Made by a program: the position numbers and the translations under genes. Shown here piece by piece: positions 55,334 through 63,972 of a DNA stretch of 64,000 bases; position 1 is the stretch's first letter, and each line of letters opens with the position of its first letter. Source of the DNA: Pyrinomonadaceae bacterium (GTDB lineage Bacteria; Acidobacteriota; Blastocatellia; Pyrinomonadales; Pyrinomonadaceae); assembly GCA_021463165.1 (NCBI GenBank), contig JAJTWY010000001.1:1-64000 (forward strand), given 5' to 3'. Below the pieces are notes generated by a model. That model was given only the letters and a program-made list of their open reading frames with translations. It was not told where the DNA came from and made no database searches.

Positions 55334-56728
55334 ATGAAACCAGGACAGAATTGCCGTATTGAGACCGATTCGATGGGCGAGATCGAGGTCGCCTCGGATG
55401 TATATTGGGGAGCACAAACTCAGCGTTCGCTGCATCATTTCAATATCGGTTTCGATATTATGCCGCGCGAGGTCATCCGGGCGCTGGGCATCCTCAAAAA
55501 AGCCGCGGCGATAGTCAATCGCGACCTCGGCAAGCTGCCGCAGGAGAAGCTCGACCTCATCGTTCAGGCGGCCGACGAGGTGATCGAAGGAAAACTTGAC
55601 GCTCATTTTCCGCTTCGTGTGTGGCAGACGGGTTCGGGCACGCAGACGAACATGAACGCCAACGAGGTCATTTCGAACCGGGCGATCGAGATCGCCGGCG
55701 GCGAGATGGGCTCCAAAACACCCATCCACCCGAATGACGACGTTAATAAGTCGCAATCTTCGAACGACACCTTCCCGACCGCGATGTACATTGCGGCCGC
55801 CGAACGACTGACAGCCTTGATCCCTGAGGTTCAGCGTGTAAGTGATGCCATCAAAGCGAAGGCGAGGGAATTCGAGGGTGTGGTGAAGATCGGGCGCACG
55901 CATTTGCAGGACGCAACGCCGGTGACGGTTTCGCAGGAATTCAACGGCTGGGCAAACCTGATCGGCCGCGACATCGAGCGAATGAAAATGGTTCTGCCGG
56001 GGCTGATGGATCTCGCCATCGGCGGCACGGCGGTCGGCACTGGCCTTAATTCACATCCGGACTTTGCCGAGCGAGCCGCGGCCAAGATCGCTGAGCTGAC
56101 GGGCCTGCCGTTCAGATCTCATCCCGACAAATTTGCGGCGCTGTCGGCCCATGACGAAGTTGTTTTTGCCTCCGGAGCCTTGAAAACTCTCGCCGCGAGC
56201 CTGATGAAGATAGCGAACGATGTTCGCTGGCTCGCCTCCGGCCCGCGGTGCGGCCTCGGGGAACTCTCGCTCCCTGAAAATGAACCCGGTTCGTCGATAA
56301 TGCCCGGGAAGGTCAACCCGACGCAGTCCGAAGCAATGACGATGGTCGCCGTTCAGGTGATGGGAAATGATGCGGCTATTGGGTTTGCGGGATCGCAGGG
56401 CAATTTTGAGCTTAACGTTTTCAAGCCGGTGATGATCCACAATTTCCTGCATTCGGTGCGGCTGATCCATGACGCTTGCCATGGGTTTGTCGATTACTGC
56501 GTCAAGGGCATTGAGCTGAACCGCGAAAATATCGACCACTACCTGAGAAATTCCTTGATGCTTGTCACCGCGCTCAATCAGCATATCGGATATGACAACG
56601 CGGCGAAGATCGCGAAAAATGCACATAAAAAAGGGATCTCGCTAAAGGAATCGGCCGTAGAGCTCGGACTCTTGACGCCTGAAAGGTTTGATGAGCTTGT
56701 AATTGCAGAAGATATGACCCATGCATGA
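55334..56728 (+). CDS. fumC: Class II fumarate hydratase
   Basis: 464 residues. The start ([24 protein letters not shown]), [33 protein letters not shown] and the signature [17 protein letters not shown] identify fumarase C. It converts fumarate to malate in the TCA cycle. No Fe-S cluster is needed, so it resists oxidative stress. Single gene with a 140-bp upstream gap shared with the Usp gene. Confidence 0.97.
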   Translation: MKPGQNCRIETDSMGEIEVASDVYWGAQTQRSLHHFNIGFDIMPREVIRALGILKKAAAIVNRDLGKLPQEKLDLIVQAADEVIEGKLDAHFPLRVWQTGSGTQTNMNANEVISNRAIEIAGGEMGSKTPIHPNDDVNKSQSSNDTFPTAMYIAAAERLTALIPEVQRVSDAIKAKAREFEGVVKIGRTHLQDATPVTVSQEFNGWANLIGRDIERMKMVLPGLMDLAIGGTAVGTGLNSHPDFAERAAAKIAELTGLPFRSHPDKFAALSAHDEVVFASGALKTLAASLMKIANDVRWLASGPRCGLGELSLPENEPGSSIMPGKVNPTQSEAMTMVAVQVMGNDAAIGFAGSQGNFELNVFKPVMIHNFLHSVRLIHDACHGFVDYCVKGIELNRENIDHYLRNSLMLVTALNQHIGYDNAAKIAKNAHKKGISLKESAVELGLLTPERFDELVIAEDMTHA

Positions 56729-56766
56729 GGATCCTTAGGGCCTAATAGAACCGGCAGGGACGGTTC

Positions 56767-57186
56767 CTAAAATGTCGAATCGGTCGGGCGGTAGAAGTAA
56801 AGAAAATAGACGATCGCACTAAGGAGAGCGGCTCCTGAGATCGCGATAATGCCCAGAATAAGGCTGATCGTCTTCGCACAACCTCCTGCCGCCGGCTTTG
56901 CAACTGCCGGACGCACCACATTCTTCGGAGGCCGCTCCTGGTAAACCTCGGCTTCACCACCGGCGGGTTCTTCTTCAGACTCAGGTGTTTCGGTGTCGAT
57001 CTCGTCCTGATCGGGAACGTCGGTCTCGATCTCCTCAGTGTCCGCTTCGCGCAGATCCGGCGAAGCCGTATCGACATCGTCCTGATCGAAATTTTTCGCG
57101 GACTTCGGCGTCCGGCCTTCGGAGGTTCGAAAGACAGGTTCGGGCATTTGCCAGTCGCCGTTGGTTGGTTTCGATTCGTCGCTCAT
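56767..57186 (-). CDS. Acidic protein with C-terminal membrane anchor
   Basis: 139 residues. About 1-95 is very acidic and disordered-looking (DTEEIETDVPDQDEIDTETP, EEEPAGGEAE), followed by one transmembrane helix at about 106-130 (ISLILGIIAISGAALLSAIVYF). No family recognised; looks like a tail-anchored or single-pass membrane protein with the acidic part in the cytoplasm. It lies 24 bp downstream of the CBS gene in the same direction. Confidence 0.7.
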   Translation of the reverse strand: MSDESKPTNGDWQMPEPVFRTSEGRTPKSAKNFDQDDVDTASPDLREADTEEIETDVPDQDEIDTETPESEEEPAGGEAEVYQERPPKNVVRPAVAKPAAGGCAKTISLILGIIAISGAALLSAIVYFLYFYRPTDSTF

Positions 57187-57210
57187 CGTTGGAACGAAAG
57201 AACAACCCCT

Positions 57211-58578
57211 CTATCGTTGAATGTCCAAAACATCCGACCGCGTAATTATAGCAGTAATTCGTTTAAAATCCTCGATCAAAACTGCCGGATGTTTTTGGAG
57301 TTTTGATTTTATCTCCACCAAGCTTGCGTCAGCATCGAGAACCGGGAAGCTTTTATCCATTACATCGGCGATCTTGGCTTCGAGAAGGCCGCGGTCGGCC
57401 AGCAGTTTTGTCAGCAGACCGCTTTCGCGGACGCTGCCGACCGAGCGGTTGTCTTCGAGCACCGGGATCTGCGTCACGCCGTTCAGATTCATCTTTTCGA
57501 GCGCGTCAGAAACCGTCTCGTCGGGCGAAACGAACACAAGCGAGCCGGGAGCATCGGCGTTCTTTGTCTCGGCGATCAGAGCTCCCGTTATTCGCTGCGG
57601 TTCGAGCAGCAGCTTCTCCTTCATCCATTCATCGGAGTGGAACTTGGTCAAATAGTGCTCGCCGGTGTCGCAGACAATGAATACGACACAGGCATTTTCG
57701 TCCAGATCCTTCGCAACCTTCAAGGCTCCGGCAAAGATAGTACCGGTCGAACCCCCGCAAAAAATGCCTTCCCGACGCGAAAGCTGACGCGCCATGTCAA
57801 ATGATTCGCGGTCGGTAATGTTGATGATCTCGTCGATGATGTTCAGGTCGGCGTTTCCGGTCGGCAAGGCCTGGCCGATACCCTCGACAAGGTACGGGGT
57901 CGGCTCGGGAACATGGCCCGAATCCTTGTACGTCTTGAAGATCGAGCCGTAAGGATCAGCCCCGATGACCTTGATCGCCGGGTTCATCTCCTTCAGATAA
58001 CGCGACGTGCCGCTGATCGTGCCGCCGGTTCCGATGCTCGCAACGAAGTGCGTGATCTTCCCTTCGGTATCCCTCCAGATCTCGGGGCCTGTCGTATGGT
58101 AATGTGCGGCTGGATTTGCCGGATGATTGTATTGGTCGGGATAGAACGAGTTCGGCGTTTGTTCCGAAATGCGCTTCGCCGTAGCGACGTAATGGTCGGG
58201 CGTCCCGGGCTTTGCCGCCGCCGGACAGACAACAATATCCGCTCCCAATGCCTTCAGATAACGATTCTTCTCTACCGAGACCTTGTCAGTCAGCACGAAA
58301 ATGCATTTATATCCGCGGGCCGCCGCGACGAGTGCGAGGCCGATGCCCGTGTTTCCTGATGTGGCCTCGATGATCGTGCCCCCTTTCTTCAGAACACCCT
58401 CTTTCTCGGCCCAGTCGACCATTGAGACCCCGATCCGGTCCTTGACCGAATAACCCGGATTGAGGCTTTCCATCTTGGCGTAGATCGGCGCTTTGATCTT
58501 CAGCTGTTTGGTGATGTTGTTGATGCGAACTAATGGTGTGTTGCCAATGAGGCCGAGAATGTCGTCGTAAAATTTCAT
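57211..58578 (-). CDS. Cystathionine beta-synthase/cysteine synthase with CBS domain pair
   Basis: 455 residues. PLP domain about 1-320 with SVKDRIG (K46), ATSGNTGIGLALVAA, GTGGTISGTSRYLKE and CGGSTG; two CBS domains at about 330-450 (VFVSPDETVSDALEKMNLNG, ADVMDKSFPVLDADASLVEI). This is the CBS-type layout, used to condense Ser or O-acetylserine with homocysteine or sulfide. Because the persulfide operon is close and no met genes are seen, cysteine synthesis is possible. A dyad overlaps its predicted transcription start. Confidence 0.93.
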   Translation of the reverse strand: MKFYDDILGLIGNTPLVRINNITKQLKIKAPIYAKMESLNPGYSVKDRIGVSMVDWAEKEGVLKKGGTIIEATSGNTGIGLALVAAARGYKCIFVLTDKVSVEKNRYLKALGADIVVCPAAAKPGTPDHYVATAKRISEQTPNSFYPDQYNHPANPAAHYHTTGPEIWRDTEGKITHFVASIGTGGTISGTSRYLKEMNPAIKVIGADPYGSIFKTYKDSGHVPEPTPYLVEGIGQALPTGNADLNIIDEIINITDRESFDMARQLSRREGIFCGGSTGTIFAGALKVAKDLDENACVVFIVCDTGEHYLTKFHSDEWMKEKLLLEPQRITGALIAETKNADAPGSLVFVSPDETVSDALEKMNLNGVTQIPVLEDNRSVGSVRESGLLTKLLADRGLLEAKIADVMDKSFPVLDADASLVEIKSKLQKHPAVLIEDFKRITAIITRSDVLDIQR

Positions 58579-58591
58579 GTGATGTTCGAAC

Positions 58592-58639
58592 GGTTATAAG
58601 CGTATAACCAAGTTTATGCGGAAAGCCTGATCGAGGCAA
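58592..58639 (-). promoter_or_regulatory. CBS gene promoter and +1 dyad
   Basis: On the minus strand TTGCCT (58639-58634), 17 bp, TAAACT (58616-58611). GGTTATA-AGCG-TATAACC (58592-58609) is a perfect dyad covering the likely +1, 13 bp before the ATG. Confidence 0.5.
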
Positions 58640-58694
58640 GACACTTGCCGTTTTAGCCGACACTCATCTGCAGCTGCCGCTACCGGGAATGAGA

Positions 58695-58739
58695 TTGACT
58701 CAGGATCTTGCGATGTGTTATAACTGCAACATTGTTGCA
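58695..58739 (+). promoter_or_regulatory. Orphan promoter with palindrome over +1
   Basis: TTGACT (58695-58700), 18 bp, TATAAC (58719-58724), 5 of 6 matches each. TGCAACA-T-TGTTGCA (58725-58739) is a perfect palindrome immediately downstream, where transcription would start. It points into a region with no clear gene. The palindrome resembles metalloregulator boxes, but I cannot name the regulator. Confidence 0.5.
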
Positions 58740-59047
58740 TTCCGCTGGTACAGTCGGGCGGAGGCAGTTGATCTTTGAAAATAAATGTCCTCAAGTCGGG
58801 TCCGCTTTTTCAGGAGGATATCTACGACACACAGGTCACAGATCCTTTTTGAAATTGGTGAAAAATGGTCCCGAAATGAGAATGTAAACCATTGAACACA
58901 CAAGGTTTAAGCCGTCTCACGGAACAGGTGGGACAGCTGTGGGACACCCGGGACAGCCATGGAGTCGCGGATCTCTCTAAACCTAAGGCAGCTAAGAGAT
59001 CTCCACTCTATCGCGTTGTGCCATCAGGGCGTATCGTTTCTCGAATT
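58740..59047 (+). other. Gene-free transcript region, possible small RNA or tiny ORFs
   Basis: No recognisable gene. A strong AGGAGG sits at 58812-58817 with no start codon in range. Two tiny frames, TTG 58768 to TAA 58887 (39 codons) and ATG 58785 onward (36 codons), have no supporting match. A GATCTCT/AGAGATC hairpin lies at 58970-59001. With the CBS-side leader this makes a 469-bp gap from 58579. Confidence 0.35.
58921..58956 (+). repeat. Short GGRACAS direct repeats
   Basis: GGAACAG, GGGACAG, GGGACAC and GGGACAG start at 58921, 58930, 58941 and 58950, spaced 9, 11 and 9 bp. The cause is unknown. Confidence 0.6.
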
Positions 59048-59938
59048 CTAGCAGGCAAGGTCGTCAACGTCCCACCCGGCCAGTCGGGCTCCGGCCTGAT
59101 AGGAGGATTCGAAGAAGGCGAGGATCTCGTTTCGAGGATCCTGCGCAGCCCGGACATCGTCGTACATCAAAAGGGCCATGTGGGAGCCGTTTGATACCTG
59201 CCATAGGGCCGAAGAGGGCGAAAGCGGCTCGTCGCCAAGCCCCTCGGGTTCCGGCGCGGTGTACGAATAAAACGCGGGGGCCGGCACATTGTCGTCGCCG
59301 AACCAGAAGCCGAAGCTGATCACCTCGTGCGAATACGCTTCGCGTTCGACCATCCCGGCGCCGTCGCGCGGGCAGACACGCTTTCCCGAGAACCGCGTCA
59401 GGGCAAGGTCGAAGCTGTGCCAGAACATATGTACCGGCGTCGTTTTGCCGTAGAACCGGCCTCGAAACTCCTGAAGGATATCGTCAGCTGCGACAAGCGC
59501 TTGATGAAACCGCCGAACGTATTCCCGATCGTACGACCTGTTATCGAAGTCATCGGGAAAAGGCGTCTTTGAAGGGGCTTCGTAGGGATTCGGATTGATC
59601 TCAGGTTCGATGCCCAATTTCGCGAGGTTTGCAAAAAGGCTCTGGTAGAAATCCGCGACCGGAAGCCCATCGTATAATGCGAAGTCCTCGTACCTCCCGT
59701 CGCTGGTCCTGATCTGTAGAGCGTGCGCACACAGGTCGAGGTCGATCTCGAAATTGCACCCGTCAAACGGGATCGTCCGGGTCGTCAGGCCCCTCGATGA
59801 AACGTAGAGCGGAACATGCCACCAATGATTGATCCGGGGATGCATCGCAAGGCGAATCTTGCCGACGATCTGACAGTACAGATGAAGCGTATCCTTGGTC
59901 GGACGCCATGCGTCGAGAGGTATTTCGGGCAATTTCAT
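59048..59938 (-). CDS. DUF5996 family protein
   Basis: 296 residues from the ATG at 59938; an ATG at 59965 adds nine residues and neither has a clear Shine-Dalgarno. LPEIPLDAWRPTKDTLHLYCQIVGKI, HPRINHWWHVPLYVSSRGLTT, VHMFWHSFDLALTRFSG and YSHEVISFGFWFGDDN follow the DUF5996 pattern, which includes conserved His and Asp residues that could bind a metal. Function unknown. No neighbour in operon distance. Confidence 0.85.
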   Translation of the reverse strand: MKLPEIPLDAWRPTKDTLHLYCQIVGKIRLAMHPRINHWWHVPLYVSSRGLTTRTIPFDGCNFEIDLDLCAHALQIRTSDGRYEDFALYDGLPVADFYQSLFANLAKLGIEPEINPNPYEAPSKTPFPDDFDNRSYDREYVRRFHQALVAADDILQEFRGRFYGKTTPVHMFWHSFDLALTRFSGKRVCPRDGAGMVEREAYSHEVISFGFWFGDDNVPAPAFYSYTAPEPEGLGDEPLSPSSALWQVSNGSHMALLMYDDVRAAQDPRNEILAFFESSYQAGARLAGWDVDDLAC

Positions 59939-60133
59939 AGGTTCTTGGCCGTTGTCGAAGATCATCGGATGGGCGTCGATATTGATGTCCGCGATCTTAA
60001 CGTTCGCCGGGTTGTATCGCTAAGTTTATCGCGAAATGGGTCCATCGGCTCCTCAATCCAGATAGTTGACGACATTTTTTTGACACACAGGGCCACTTGG
60101 CATAGAGTGGCAGAACATTTTAGGAGGCAGTAT

Positions 60134-60592
60134 ATGAGCGAAGTAAAAGCTATCCCCGAGGGATATGAAGGCATCACGCCGTACTTGATCTGCAAGAACG
60201 CCGAAGCCGCTATCGATTTTTATAAGCAGGCGTTCGGCGCCGAGGAGATCTACCGCATCGGCGGCAATGGAATGATCGGTCATGCAGAACTCAAGATCGG
60301 CAATTCGATCGTCATGCTGGCTGACGAATTCCCACCAATGGCCGTCAGCCCCGAGACCGTGGGCGGCTCGTCCGTAAGTCTTTATATGTATGTGGACGAC
60401 GTCGATTCCTTCACGCAGAACGCGATCGCCGAAGGCCTGGTCGTATTAAAACCTGTTGCTGACCAGTTCTATGGCGACCGGTCGGGACATTTCAAGGATC
60501 CATTTGGGCATCTTTGGGGATTTGCGACGCACAAGGAAGACCTGACGCCCGAAGAGATCGGCGAACGGGCGAAGACCGCTCACGGCGGATAG
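60134..60592 (+). CDS. VOC-family (glyoxalase/PhnB-like) protein
   Basis: 152 residues from the ATG at 60134, with AGGAGG 7 bp upstream. ITPYLICKNAEAAIDFYKQAFGAEE and HFKDPFGHLWGFATHKE are the two halves of a vicinal-oxygen-chelate fold of the PhnB type. Such proteins range from methyltransferase-like to antibiotic-resistance to unknown; the metal ligands are not complete enough to predict activity. Its stop lies 3 bp from the convergent PD40 fragment. Confidence 0.85.
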   Translation: MSEVKAIPEGYEGITPYLICKNAEAAIDFYKQAFGAEEIYRIGGNGMIGHAELKIGNSIVMLADEFPPMAVSPETVGGSSVSLYMYVDDVDSFTQNAIAEGLVVLKPVADQFYGDRSGHFKDPFGHLWGFATHKEDLTPEEIGERAKTAHGG

Positions 60593-60595
60593 GAT

Positions 60596-60824
60596 TTATC
60601 GCACCATTACAAAAACCGGTGCCTGATGATATCTCTTATCGCTCGCAGCGGTAATTTTTCTGAGTTCCTTTGTCTGGTAATTCATCAGGTAGATGTCGTA
60701 ACGGCCGGTAGCCGCATCCCGGCTGTCGAAGGCTAGCCATTCGCCGTCTGGTGACCAATCGTGCCAGCCGGCATCGATCTTGGGATCAAACATCTTCCAC
60801 TGTTTTTTTCCGTCTGGGGTAAAT
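60596..60824 (-). pseudogene. C-terminal fragment of a PD40/TolB propeller protein
   Basis: The frame encodes FTPDGKKQWKMFDPK, AGWHDWSPDGEWLAFDSRD and YDIYLMNYQTKELRKIT up to a normal stop, the last blades of a PD40 propeller. The rest of the gene is absent and the divergent DUF2461 gene starts exactly where the fragment stops, so this is the remnant of a gene cut by a rearrangement. No start or Shine-Dalgarno fits a short protein. Confidence 0.7.
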
Positions 60825-61484
60825 ATGATCGCGAAAGAGACTCTCGATTTTCTGAAAAAGCTGACAAAAAACAACGACCGCGAATGGTTTCAGTCTAACA
60901 AGAAAGCGTTTGACGCGGCTCAGGATAACATGACAGCGTTCGCGGGCCACCTGATCGGCGAGATCGGCAAGGTTGACGATTCTGTCACTGGACTCGATCC
61001 GAAGGCCTGTGTTTTCCGAATATACCGCGACACGCGCTTTTCAAAGGACAAAAGCCCCTACAAGACAAATCTCGGAGCCTACATTGCTCCAGGAGGACGG
61101 CGATCGATGCTTCCCGGCTACTATTTTCATCTCGAACCGGGCAGGAGCTTTGTTGCAGGCGGCAAACATATGCCCGATGGGCCCGAGCTGTTAAAGATCA
61201 GAACATCCCTTGCTGAGAATACGGACGAATTTCTCAAGATCGTCGAGAAAAAGTCTTTTGCCGAGGCATTTGGCCCTTTGAGCGGCGATGCCCTCAAGAA
61301 TCCGCCAAAAGGCTTCGATCCAGGACACAAAGCGATGGAGTATCTAAAACTCAAGGAATTCATGGCGTGGACCGAGTTTAAGGACGACAAGGTCGTTTCG
61401 TCGCTGGAATTTCCAAAACAGGTTGTAAAACTGGCCAGGGAAATGTGGCCTCTGGTCAAGTTTCTTCGAAGCGCATTGGCATAA
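60825..61484 (+). CDS. DUF2461 (TIGR02453) family protein
   Basis: 219 residues from the ATG at 60825. ETLDFLKKLTKNNDREWFQSNK, RIYRDTRFSKDKSPYKTNLGAYI and GYYFHLEPGRSFVAGG are the family motifs. The family is common in bacteria and fungi; its role is unknown. Its 5' end abuts a broken PD40 gene. Convergent with the DUF4287-type gene, 24 bp apart. Confidence 0.93.
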   Translation: MIAKETLDFLKKLTKNNDREWFQSNKKAFDAAQDNMTAFAGHLIGEIGKVDDSVTGLDPKACVFRIYRDTRFSKDKSPYKTNLGAYIAPGGRRSMLPGYYFHLEPGRSFVAGGKHMPDGPELLKIRTSLAENTDEFLKIVEKKSFAEAFGPLSGDALKNPPKGFDPGHKAMEYLKLKEFMAWTEFKDDKVVSSLEFPKQVVKLAREMWPLVKFLRSALA

Positions 61485-61508
61485 TTTTAGGCGTCCGGAC
61501 CTCGGGGC

Positions 61509-62081
61509 CTAATGACATCTCGAATGCGACTGTTTTAAGAGTTCGACCAGTTCCTTATCAAACCTGCTTTCATCGGTAGCGACGACCATGTGTGAAATTC
61601 GCGGCATTGGGCCGGTCAGCTTTGCCTTTTCGACCGTTTCGTCGAACGGACGATCGCCAAGGTCCAGGCCGATACGCAGCTCGGCCTTCTTGATGTTGAC
61701 CGCCCCGAATTCCCTGTTTTCCAGTACCGAGACGTAAGTCTTCTTGGGCAGAAACGTCGCGTTTGGAAAGTTCTTCGCAATGAACGTCACGAAGGCCTCA
61801 TACAAGGGCCGCATGTCCGCAGCCTTGGCGAACTGGTCATCTAGCAGGTTGTCGGTGCTTTGATAGACGAGTTTACCTCCGTTCGCATGGATCCCGGCGA
61901 GCAAAGACGCGTTCATGTGACCGAAGCGTTGTTCGTTCTTGAGCCATGCGATGATGTCATTCCGTCGGCTGCTGCCAAAACGGTCAAGATCGGCAAGCCA
62001 ACCCGCAAGGTCCTTGCCGGTCGCCCCCTTTAGACCGTCAACGAACTCTTTCTCAATTTCACCCGATGTTTTCTGTGCCAT
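61509..62081 (-). CDS. DUF4287/DUF5655 domain protein
   Basis: 190 residues. The first 70 or so (VDGLKGATGKDLAGWLADLDR, RRNDIIAWLKNEQRFGHMNA) match DUF4287; the rest (DQFAKAADMRPLYEAFVTFIA, ISHMVVATDESRFDKELVEL) match DUF5655. The pair is a common stand-alone arrangement of unknown function. No signal peptide. 48 bp from the DUF1761 gene. Confidence 0.85.
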   Translation of the reverse strand: MAQKTSGEIEKEFVDGLKGATGKDLAGWLADLDRFGSSRRNDIIAWLKNEQRFGHMNASLLAGIHANGGKLVYQSTDNLLDDQFAKAADMRPLYEAFVTFIAKNFPNATFLPKKTYVSVLENREFGAVNIKKAELRIGLDLGDRPFDETVEKAKLTGPMPRISHMVVATDESRFDKELVELLKQSHSRCH

Positions 62082-62129
62082 ATTTTTTGTAGGCCCGCAA
62101 GCAATGCGAGCATGCGCATAATGTCGCTT

Positions 62130-62534
62130 TCACCTCCAGGTCCCCAGAATGAACCCGATGACAGCGAAGTAAACAGCAATATATCCAGTATTGATAAGCA
62201 TCAATTTCAACGAACGCTGCTCGAAGAGGCTGATAATGACGTACATTGCGATCGCCCAGACACCTGCGAGCAAGCCGGCACCGATGCCCCATTGCCATGT
62301 AGTGTCGGGAGAACCCAGGAAAAACGCGAGATTGTACGAAGCAAGGTAGGCCAGCACAAACGACAGTCCAAACGTTTTTGCCGGGTTCATCTGCTTCAAT
62401 TGCTCGTCGCTCAAGCCGACCTCACGTTGCCATGATCTGGCAAACATCAAAGGCGACCACCATAACGCGCCGATGACCAAACTCATCACCGCGCACACAA
62501 GAACGGCTATGTGATTGATGTAAATATTCTCCAT
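62130..62534 (-). CDS. DUF1761 membrane protein
   Basis: 134 residues, four hydrophobic helices. INHIAVLVCAVMSLVIGALWW and SPLMFARSWQREVGLS are the family opening (Trp-rich, GALWWSP); the closing INTGYIAVYFAVIGFILGTW is also typical. Function unknown. Possibly co-transcribed with the DUF4287 gene downstream. Confidence 0.88.
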   Translation of the reverse strand: MENIYINHIAVLVCAVMSLVIGALWWSPLMFARSWQREVGLSDEQLKQMNPAKTFGLSFVLAYLASYNLAFFLGSPDTTWQWGIGAGLLAGVWAIAMYVIISLFEQRSLKLMLINTGYIAVYFAVIGFILGTWR

Positions 62535-62607
62535 AGTCTCTAGAGGTTAGCCTAAGCCCGGCGACTCGTATTGGAAAAAATTTACCTCGCTTTGCGGAAG
62601 CCCTGGG

Positions 62608-63426
62608 TTATCCCACAGGAATGTAGTTCTGATAATTCGTATGGATCTTAGAATACTGCTCCGGAGTAAAGCCCGAAAAATGCTTGAAATCATTTATAAA
62701 ATGGGCCTGATCATAGAATCCGCATTCGGTAGCGACCGACGCCCAGTCGATCTCCGTAGCTGCGTCGATGGTGCGGACAGCTTTCTGAAAACGCATGATC
62801 TTTAGAAAAGATTTTGGCGTTACACCAATATGCCGCCGGAACATCTCGCCAAAGTGTTTTTGCGAATAACCGATCTGGGCGTTCATGCGTCCGATCGATA
62901 CCTGGTCCGGATTGTTCGTCATCTCACCGATCGCGAAAGACACACACGGGTTCATCGAGAGCCGGGAAGCAAATGTACCGAGAAGAAACTCCTCGACCAT
63001 TTCAAAACGCTTCGAGACGTCCTTGATCTCCAACAACCGTTCCCTTAGATCACCAAATTCGCTGCCCCAGATCAGGTCTGCATCGACCACGCAGTCGCGG
63101 ATCTCGTCCATCGGGAACGGAAAGAACGGAGCGGCCATGCCCTTTTTGAACGAAATGACCATCATTGCCGAGCCGTTACCGGACGGGATCGTGATCGGCT
63201 CGGTCCTTAGACCCGATGCCCAAACGTGATGGCAGGCCTGGATCTCTTTGAGCGAATGATTGTCGTAAACGTATTGCGGCGTATCATGAAAATCTATCAG
63301 TATCTCGGTATCACCGTTTGGAAGAAAGCGATCCACCTTGTGGCCATGCTCAACCCGTTCGAAGTAAATGAATACCTCAACGAACTGGTTGAGCGGAGCC
63401 ACCGGCATGTGGATCTGATAGATCAT
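62608..63426 (-). CDS. AraC-family transcriptional regulator
   Basis: 272 residues. N-terminal part (VDRFLPNGDTEILIDFHDTPQ, WASGLRTEPITIPSGNG) is a cupin-like DUF6597-type sensing domain; the C-terminal about 90 residues (IGYSQKHFGEMFRRHIGVTPKSFLKIMRFQ, ECGFYDQAHFINDFKHFSGFTPEQY) are the AraC HTH pair. Ligand and target are unknown; the nearest genes to it are the DUF1761 and DUF4287 genes and rpiB. Confidence 0.9.
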   Translation of the reverse strand: MIYQIHMPVAPLNQFVEVFIYFERVEHGHKVDRFLPNGDTEILIDFHDTPQYVYDNHSLKEIQACHHVWASGLRTEPITIPSGNGSAMMVISFKKGMAAPFFPFPMDEIRDCVVDADLIWGSEFGDLRERLLEIKDVSKRFEMVEEFLLGTFASRLSMNPCVSFAIGEMTNNPDQVSIGRMNAQIGYSQKHFGEMFRRHIGVTPKSFLKIMRFQKAVRTIDAATEIDWASVATECGFYDQAHFINDFKHFSGFTPEQYSKIHTNYQNYIPVG

Positions 63427-63516
63427 TTATAAAGCTCGCGTCATCGGCGCAGCGATGGTCAATACGCCCTTATTTAAGGATATTCGCGGCAGCACCGGCG
63501 ATCGCTTCGTCGCGGG

Positions 63517-63972
63517 CTATTTGCCGCTCAGGTCCTCCTGCTCGATCTTCAATATCTTGTTCACGCGGGTTGCGTGTCGTCCGCCTTCAAAGTCGGCATC
63601 GAACCAGGCTTTCACGATCCCGGCGGATTCGTCAGCCGTGGTGAAACGTGCGGGCAGCGCAAGCACGTTCGCATTGTTGTGCTGCCGGGCGAGGCGGGCG
63701 ATATCCTCGTTCCAAGCGACTGCCGCACGAATGCCGGGAATCTTGTTCGCAGCGATAGCCATTCCCGTACCTGAACCGCAAATGAGCAAACCCTGATCGT
63801 ATTCGCCGGCGGCAACGGCCTCACCCACCTTTCGGGCAAAGTCGGGATAATCAACCGATTCGCATGAATCAGTTCCCATGTCCGTGTACTGAACGCCAAT
63901 GTCGTCAAGCGTCTTTTTGACCTTTTCCTTTTCCTCAAAGCCAGCGTGGTCTGCGGCAAGTGCGATCTTCAT
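63517..63972 (-). CDS. rpiB: Ribose-5-phosphate isomerase B
   Basis: 151 residues. MKIALAADHAGFEEKEKVK is the RpiB opening; C65 in LICGSGTGMAIAANK is the catalytic Cys and H98 in RQHNNANVL the catalytic acid/base. It interconverts ribose-5-phosphate and ribulose-5-phosphate. The start is 28 bp from the window end, so its promoter is not seen. Length is normal. Confidence 0.96.
   Translation of the reverse strand: MKIALAADHAGFEEKEKVKKTLDDIGVQYTDMGTDSCESVDYPDFARKVGEAVAAGEYDQGLLICGSGTGMAIAANKIPGIRAAVAWNEDIARLARQHNNANVLALPARFTTADESAGIVKAWFDADFEGGRHATRVNKILKIEQEDLSGK

Noticed and set aside
58921..58956. GGRACAS repeats as a CRISPR or phage attachment site
   Set aside because: Units of 7 bp with 9-11 bp spacing are too short for a CRISPR, and no integrase or target duplication is nearby.
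58892..59194. 100-codon plus-strand frame in and beyond the 469-bp gap
   Set aside because: Starts with TTG without Shine-Dalgarno and more than a third is antisense to the DUF5996 gene; no family resemblance.
56735..61515. GGGCCTAAT repeated at about 56738 and 61505
   Set aside because: Nine bases twice in 5 kb is too short to call a repeat; the flanks do not match.
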